Shown here in pieces: positions 1 through 4,406 of a DNA stretch of 6,635 nt (position 1 is the first letter of the stretch; each line of letters opens with the position of its first letter). The notes under the pieces are model-generated. The model had not been told where the DNA came from. It did no database searches and was given only the letters and a program-made list of their open reading frames with translations. Source of the stretch: Bacteroidia bacterium (GTDB lineage: Bacteria > Bacteroidota > Bacteroidia > Bacteroidales > Azobacteroidaceae); assembly GCA_025999115.1 (NCBI GenBank), contig BNWW01000093.1:1-6635 (forward strand), read 5' to 3'. The position numbers were made by a program, and so were the translations under genes.

Positions 1-2991
1 GCATATAAAGATAATGTGGCATTCAACCAAGGGCCAATCGTCGAACAATTTGCTCCGAAAAGCGGCGATAAACCCGATTTTTTTGAAGTGAAACCCATCG
101 AAACGGTTATCTCATTAAAAGCCGAAACGCATAATTTTCCCACCACCGTAGAGCCTTTCAACGGCGCTGCAACCGGTTCGGGCGGTGAAATTCGCGATCG
201 GTTGGGCGGTGGTAAAGCCTCGCTCCCGATAGCGGGAACAGCCGTTTACATGACTTCTTATCCTTACGGAAAAGCGCCTCGCAAATGGTTGTATCAAACT
301 CCGGAACAGATTTTAATAAAGGCTTCCAACGGAGCTTCCGATTTCGGAAATAAATACGGGCAACCGCTGATTTGCGGTTCGCTTTTAACTTTTGAACACA
401 ACGAAAACAACAAACAATACGGCTATGACAAAGTAATCATGTTGGCTGGAGGCGTCGGTTTCGCCAAAAAATCGGATGCACTGAAAGGCGAAGTCGAAGC
501 GGGCGAAAAAGTGGTCATTCTCGGTGGCGACAATTACCGGATTGGTATGGGCGGCGGCGCTGTTTCAAGTGTCGATACCGGCCAATACGCCAGCGGAATC
601 GAACTCAACGCCGTGCAACGCGCCAACCCCGAAATGCAAAAACGCGTGGCAAACGTGATTCGCGCTTTGGCCGAATCGGACAACAATCCCATCGTTTCGA
701 TTCACGACCACGGCGCCGGCGGCCATCTTAATTGCCTTTCGGAATTGGTCGAAACCACCGGTGGAAAAATTGATATATCGCAACTTCCCATCGGCGACCC
801 TACCCTATCCGCCAAAGAAATCATCGGAAACGAAAGTCAGGAGCGCATGGGTTTGGTTTTGAAACCGGATGATATTGAACAAGTTAAACGCATTGCCGAG
901 CGCGAACGTTCGCCGATGTACGTGGTGGGCGAAACCTCCGGCGATATGCAATTCGTTTTTGAACAAAAAGATGGCCAACGTCCGCTCGATATGCAATTGA
1001 GCGATTTCTTCGGAAAACCGCCCCGCACAGTGATGAACGATGTTACAATCAAAGAACGCTTCGAAAATCCCGAATACGATCCCCAAAATATTCAACAATA
1101 TCTGGAAAATGTTTTGCAATTGGAAGCCGTGGCCTGCAAAGACTGGCTGACCAACAAAGTCGATCGCTCCGTAACCGGAAAAGTGGCGCGCCAACAATGT
1201 CAGGGCGAAATCCAATTGCCGTTGAGCGATTTGGGCGCCGTGGCTTTGGATTACCGCGGAAAAGCGGGCATCGCCACGTCGATTGGACACGCACCGCAAG
1301 TGGCATTGGCCGACCCCGCCAAAGGTTCGGTTATGGCCGTTGCCGAAGCATTGACAAACATCGTTTTTGCGCCTTTAAAAAAGCATTTAAACTCGGTTTC
1401 GTTGAGCGCCAACTGGATGTGGCCGTGCAAAAATCCGGGCGAAGATGCTCGTTTGTACAAGGCGGTAGAGGCTTGCTCCGAATTTGCCTGCGAATTGGGC
1501 ATCAATATTCCCACCGGAAAAGATTCGCTTTCGATGACCCAAAAATACGGCAACGAGAAAGTGTATTCGCCCGGAACCGTCATTATTTCGGCCGGCGCGG
1601 AAGTTTCGGATATTCGGAAAATCGTTTCTCCGGTAGTGGTCAATGACGAAAATACAACCTTGTATTATATTGATTTCTCGAAAGATGACTTGCGTTTAGG
1701 CGGTTCGGCCTTGGTGCAAACGCTTGGAAAAGTGGGGAGCGATGTGCCGACTGTGCGCGATGCGCAATATTTCAAACGCGCATTTAATGCCGTTCAATAT
1801 CTGATTGAAAATGAGTTGATTATGGCGGGGCATGATGTTTCGGCGGGAGGTTTGATTACTTGTTTGCTGGAAATGTGTTTCGGAAACCGAAAAAGCGGAT
1901 TATCCGTTACACACGACAATGACATTGTCAAGTTTTTATTTGCTGAAAATCCAGCTATCGTTATTCAAGTAGCTAATAATAAAGAAGTTGAAAAATATTT
2001 ATCCGAACAAAAAATTGATTTCAAAGCCATTGCGAATCCAATTTCGGAACGAAAAATTAACATCGATTCCTATTCGTTTGATATTGACGCTTTGCGCGAT
2101 GTCTGGTATCGTCCATCGTATTTATTAGACCGGAAACAATCGGGAGAAGCTTGCGCAGCGGATCGTTACGAAAATTATAAGAAACAACCGTTAGTTTTTG
2201 ACTTCCGCCATTCCGTGCTTGACACGGAATCTCCTGAAAACAAACCCGTTGCCGCCATCATCCGTGAAAAAGGCACGAACGGCGAACGCGAAATGGCCTA
2301 CGCCCTCCATTTGGCCGGTTTCGACGTAAAAGACGTCCACGTAACCGACTTGGTTTCGGGACGGGAAACGCTGGAAGACGTAAATTTCATCGTTTTCTGC
2401 GGCGGCTTTTCCAATTCCGACGTATTGGGTTCGGCCAAAGGCTGGGCAGGCGCCTTGAAATACAACGATAAAGCACGCACAACTTTGGAAAAATTCTATG
2501 CTCGCGAGGACACATTGAGCTTGGGCATCTGCAACGGCTGCCAATTGATGGTGGAATTGAATTTGCTTTATCCCGAACACACCGAAGCGCCGAAAATGTT
2601 GCACAACGATTCTCATAAATTTGAATCGGAATTTGTAACGGTAGCGATTCCACAAAATCATTCGGTTTTATTTAATTCTTTATCCGGCAGCAGATTAGGA
2701 ATTTGGGTGGCGCACGGCGAAGGGAAATTCCACCTTCCGCAACCGGAAAAAGAGTATCATATCGTAGCCAAGTATGCTTACGACACTTATCCCGCCAATC
2801 CCAACGGTTCGGATTATTCGGTTGCAGGAATCTGTTCAAAAGACGGTCGCCATTTGGCAATGATGCCGCACTTGGAACGCGCTATTTTCCCGTGGCAATG
2901 GGCGCATTATCCTTCGGAACGGAAAAACGACGAAGTCAGCCCGTGGATTGAAGCGTTTGTGAATGCACGAAAATGGATTGAAAAACAATAA
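1..2991 (+). CDS. purL: Phosphoribosylformylglycinamidine synthase (FGAM synthase), C-terminal part, 5' end outside window
   Basis: PurL catalyses the fourth step of de novo purine synthesis in the cytoplasm: FGAR + ATP + glutamine to FGAM. The frame is open from base 1 and shows 996 codons. Single-chain PurL is about 1,230-1,300 residues, so roughly 240 N-terminal residues (the PurS-like part) are missing. The GTG at 16 is internal, not a start. Visible signatures are the first AIRS-like half with ETHNFPT and GAATGSGGEIRD (about 121-198), IHDHGAGG (700-723), NESQERMG (829-852), the second half with SLSANWM and PTGKDSLSM (about 1399-1539), and GHDVSAGG. A class I glutaminase domain runs from about 2245 to the end. 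Its triad is intact: Cys in GICNGCQ (2530-2532), and His (2869-2871) and Glu (2875-2877) in MMPHLER. The linker before the glutaminase is unusually short and is made of a palindromic repeat (separate entry). The stop is TAA 2989-2991. Identification is very secure. Confidence 0.97.
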   Translation, partial: AYKDNVAFNQGPIVEQFAPKSGDKPDFFEVKPIETVISLKAETHNFPTTVEPFNGAATGSGGEIRDRLGGGKASLPIAGTAVYMTSYPYGKAPRKWLYQTPEQILIKASNGASDFGNKYGQPLICGSLLTFEHNENNKQYGYDKVIMLAGGVGFAKKSDALKGEVEAGEKVVILGGDNYRIGMGGGAVSSVDTGQYASGIELNAVQRANPEMQKRVANVIRALAESDNNPIVSIHDHGAGGHLNCLSELVETTGGKIDISQLPIGDPTLSAKEIIGNESQERMGLVLKPDDIEQVKRIAERERSPMYVVGETSGDMQFVFEQKDGQRPLDMQLSDFFGKPPRTVMNDVTIKERFENPEYDPQNIQQYLENVLQLEAVACKDWLTNKVDRSVTGKVARQQCQGEIQLPLSDLGAVALDYRGKAGIATSIGHAPQVALADPAKGSVMAVAEALTNIVFAPLKKHLNSVSLSANWMWPCKNPGEDARLYKAVEACSEFACELGINIPTGKDSLSMTQKYGNEKVYSPGTVIISAGAEVSDIRKIVSPVVVNDENTTLYYIDFSKDDLRLGGSALVQTLGKVGSDVPTVRDAQYFKRAFNAVQYLIENELIMAGHDVSAGGLITCLLEMCFGNRKSGLSVTHDNDIVKFLFAENPAIVIQVANNKEVEKYLSEQKIDFKAIANPISERKINIDSYSFDIDALRDVWYRPSYLLDRKQSGEACAADRYENYKKQPLVFDFRHSVLDTESPENKPVAAIIREKGTNGEREMAYALHLAGFDVKDVHVTDLVSGRETLEDVNFIVFCGGFSNSDVLGSAKGWAGALKYNDKARTTLEKFYAREDTLSLGICNGCQLMVELNLLYPEHTEAPKMLHNDSHKFESEFVTVAIPQNHSVLFNSLSGSRLGIWVAHGEGKFHLPQPEKEYHIVAKYAYDTYPANPNGSDYSVAGICSKDGRHLAMMPHLERAIFPWQWAHYPSERKNDEVSPWIEAFVNARKWIEKQ
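2210..2230. repeat. REP-like palindrome inside the purL coding sequence
   Basis: Perfect 8-nt arms ATTCCGTG (2210-2217) and CACGGAAT (2223-2230) flank the 5-nt loop CTTGA. Read in the purL frame, the element and its edges give FRHSVLDTESPENK. It falls exactly between the FGAM synthase core (ending near YENYKKQPLVFDF) and the glutaminase domain (starting near KPVAAIIREKG). As I recall, palindromes of the form CATTCCGTG-CTTGA-CACGGAATCTC, translating as HSVLDTES, occur as dispersed repeats in several bacterial genomes. I infer that this is one copy that landed in a tolerant linker without breaking the frame. Only one copy is visible here, so dispersal in this genome is not shown. Confidence 0.6.
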
Positions 2992-2997
2992 CCGGTT

Positions 2998-4215
2998 ATG
3001 TCGTTCGCATACAATTCGGGAAAAACGTTGCACTATCTCTTCATCAGCGCCGCCATCCTCATCGCCATCGCCTCCGTATGGGTTACCAATACGCTCGTAA
3101 ATGCACTGAAGGAAGAAGAACGAAAGAAAATTGAGATTTGGGCAGAATCCGTTACATTGATGTACGCCCAAGCGCTTACCTCCGAACTCAATTCCGACCT
3201 GTTCAATAATTACGATAAATTATTGGTCGATAAAATTATCGAAGGAAATGTTACCATCCCGCTGATTGTAACCGACGAAAACGACCAAGTAACCGCCGAC
3301 GGTACACGCAATCTCCCTTTACCGAAAACGGATGATGCGGATTTTATCGCCCGGAAAATCAAAGCTTTTAAGAAAAAACACGAACCCATCCGAATGGTCA
3401 TTCCCATCAGCGAAAACGAAAATCTGGTGCAATACATTTACTACGATGATTCCACCGTGCTGAAACAGCTACAAATATTCCCCTACATCCAATTGTCGGT
3501 GGTATTTATTTTTATCATCATCGCATTTTTAGCGCTGAACAGCACTCAAAAAGCCGAACAAAACAAAGTTTGGGTAGGCTTGTCAAAAGAAACCGCCCAT
3601 CAACTCGGAACACCCATTTCGTCTCTGATGGCCTGGGTCGAATACCTGAAAACCAAAGAGATAGACGCCAATTTGCTAACCGAAATCGACAAAGACGTAC
3701 AACGCCTGAAAACCATTGCCGAACGTTTTTCCAAAATCGGCTCCAATACCGAACCCGAACCGATGCCGCTGCAACAAGCCATCGCCAACGCCGTAGAGTA
3801 CATGAGCAAGCGTATTTCCTCCAAAGTAACCATTTCCAAAGACTTACCGAAAGAACCATTGACCGTTTTGATGAACGAATCGCTTTTCGGATGGACACTC
3901 GAAAACCTGATTAAAAACGCAGTAGATGCAATGGACGGACAAGGCGAAATCCATATCAAGGCCGTCCGGAAAGACAAAAAAGTGATTTTAGACGTATCCG
4001 ACAGCGGCAAAGGTATCCCGAAATCAAAATTCGACACCGTTTTCCACCCCGGCTACACCACCAAAAAACGCGGTTGGGGCTTGGGGCTATCGCTCGTGAA
4101 ACGCATTATCGAATCGTATCACAAGGGCAAAATTTATGTTTATAAATCGGAAACCGGAAAAGGGACTACTTTCCGGATGGAATTGAATCTGCACAACAAT
4201 CTTCTAATTTTTTAG
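2998..4215 (+). CDS. Two-TM sensor histidine kinase
   Basis: A 405-residue inner-membrane sensor kinase, which should autophosphorylate on His and pass phosphate to a response regulator not present in this window. TM1 is at about residues 11-36, followed by a short extracytoplasmic sensor of about 120 residues and TM2 at about 159-181. The phosphoacceptor box KETAHQLGTPISSL has His201 (codon 3598-3600). The HATPase_c domain has an N box LENLIKNAVDAM (Asn303, Asn307), G1 DSGKGI (335-340), an F region FDTVFHPGYTTKK, and G2 GWGLGLSLVKRI with a final GKGTTFRM. All catalytic boxes are intact. ATG 2998 is the first start after the purL stop and lies in the same frame, separated by only two codons (CCG GTT). 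No Shine-Dalgarno is visible, as is usual in Bacteroidota. The close spacing suggests co-transcription with purL. The family seems widely conserved in Bacteroidales. A relation to PorY, the kinase of the type IX secretion regulator PorXY, is possible but I cannot establish it, so no symbol is given. Confidence 0.93.
   Translation: MSFAYNSGKTLHYLFISAAILIAIASVWVTNTLVNALKEEERKKIEIWAESVTLMYAQALTSELNSDLFNNYDKLLVDKIIEGNVTIPLIVTDENDQVTADGTRNLPLPKTDDADFIARKIKAFKKKHEPIRMVIPISENENLVQYIYYDDSTVLKQLQIFPYIQLSVVFIFIIIAFLALNSTQKAEQNKVWVGLSKETAHQLGTPISSLMAWVEYLKTKEIDANLLTEIDKDVQRLKTIAERFSKIGSNTEPEPMPLQQAIANAVEYMSKRISSKVTISKDLPKEPLTVLMNESLFGWTLENLIKNAVDAMDGQGEIHIKAVRKDKKVILDVSDSGKGIPKSKFDTVFHPGYTTKKRGWGLGLSLVKRIIESYHKGKIYVYKSETGKGTTFRMELNLHNNLLIF
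4154..4176. promoter_or_regulatory. Inverted repeat, possible enhancer site for a sigma-54 activator
   Basis: Perfect 7-nt arms CCGGAAA (4154-4160) and TTTCCGG (4170-4176) are separated by 9 nt. The centre lies about 92 bp upstream of the start point predicted for the sigma-54 promoter, inside the -80 to -150 range where NtrC-type activators commonly bind. The repeat lies in the kinase codons for the conserved ETGKGTTFR segment, so coding constraint may explain it. A second inverted repeat, ATTTAT/ATAAAT at 4132-4147, is AT-rich and weaker still. The role is inferred from position only. Confidence 0.2.
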
Positions 4216-4229
4216 GAAATCTCCTTAGC

Positions 4230-4246
4230 TTGGCACGATATTTGCG
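4230..4246 (+). promoter_or_regulatory. Sigma-54 (RpoN) -24/-12 promoter
   Basis: The sequence TTGGCACGATATTTGCG matches the established sigma-54 consensus YTGGCACG-N4-TTGCW at every fixed base except the last (G instead of A/T). The invariant GG (4232-4233) and GC (4244-4245) are exactly 10 bp apart. The predicted start point is 12 nt beyond the C, near 4257, giving a leader of about 150 nt for the exported protein at 4407. The site is only 15 bp beyond the kinase stop codon, in non-coding DNA and in the correct orientation. Sigma-54 promoters require an NtrC-type ATPase activator, so expression of the downstream transcript is probably conditional. Confidence 0.75.
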
Positions 4247-4255
4247 ATAATAAAA

Positions 4256-4303
4256 CTTAAATAGGAAAGGCAAGAAATTGGCGCTTTTCCATACTTTCTT
4301 AAG
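4256..4303 (+). other. Imperfect hairpin at the 5' end of the predicted sigma-54 transcript
   Basis: An inner 8-bp stem pairs GGAAAGGC (4264-4271) with GCTTTTCC (4283-4290), with one G-U pair and an 11-nt loop. An outer 5-bp stem pairs CTTAA (4256-4260) with TTAAG (4299-4303) across an asymmetric internal loop. The outer stem starts at the predicted transcription start. An alternative 6-bp pairing, AAGAAA (4272-4277) with TTTCTT (4295-4300), uses the loop of the inner stem and bases just beyond it. The region could therefore switch between folds, or form a pseudoknot if the short connecting loops allow. It may be a structured leader, the 5' part of a small RNA, or chance pairing. No known riboswitch class is recognised. 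Confidence 0.4.
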
Positions 4304-4310
4304 CCGAAGC

Positions 4311-4339
4311 GGATGTTGAGAAACATTCCCTTATTTTTT
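4311..4339 (+). terminator. Terminator-like hairpin and U-tract in the intergenic region
   Basis: A 7-bp stem (4311-4317 with 4322-4328: ATGTT/AACAT plus a G-U and a G-C pair) is capped by GAGA, a GNRA-type tetraloop. It is followed within a few bases by TTATTTTTT (4331-4339). This has the form of an intrinsic terminator, though the stem is short and AU-rich. It could end the purL-kinase transcript. It also lies downstream of the predicted sigma-54 start (about 4257) and upstream of the ATG at 4407. It would then act as an attenuator for the exported protein, or as the 3' end of an RNA of about 83 nt. Confidence 0.45.
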
Positions 4340-4406
4340 GTCATCCTATTTTTTTAATTAAAAAACTAAAAGTTAAATTATAAACAACAATTAATTTTTT
4401 TAGAGT

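Noticed and set aside
16..18. GTG at 16 as the start codon of the first gene
   Set aside because: The frame is open to base 1 (AYKDN precedes it) and the residues on both sides match the interior of PurL. The gene begins outside the window.
805..1299. Antisense open frame of 164 codons within purL, and similar overlapping frames at 1197-1646, 1251-1643 and 2191-2661
   Set aside because: All lie within unambiguous PurL coding sequence, show no recognisable motifs, and have compositions expected of shadow frames.
3518..4037. Antisense and alternate frames inside the kinase gene
   Set aside because: They overlap the conserved H, N and G boxes of the real kinase and are rich in Arg/Ser/Trp, as is typical of shadow frames.
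4207..4222. T-run at the kinase stop codon as a terminator
   Set aside because: No stable stem precedes it. The T-run encodes the last codons and part of the stop.
4237..4244. GATATTTG as a Bacteroidota -7 box (TAnnTTTG)
   Set aside because: It lacks the first T and has no convincing -33 TTTG element. The same bases are better explained as part of the sigma-54 site.
4349..4401. AT palindrome at 4350-4365 and the T-tract just before the ATG as regulatory hairpins
   Set aside because: Pure A/T pairing has little stability, and AT-rich leaders are normal in Bacteroidota. No specific signal can be supported.
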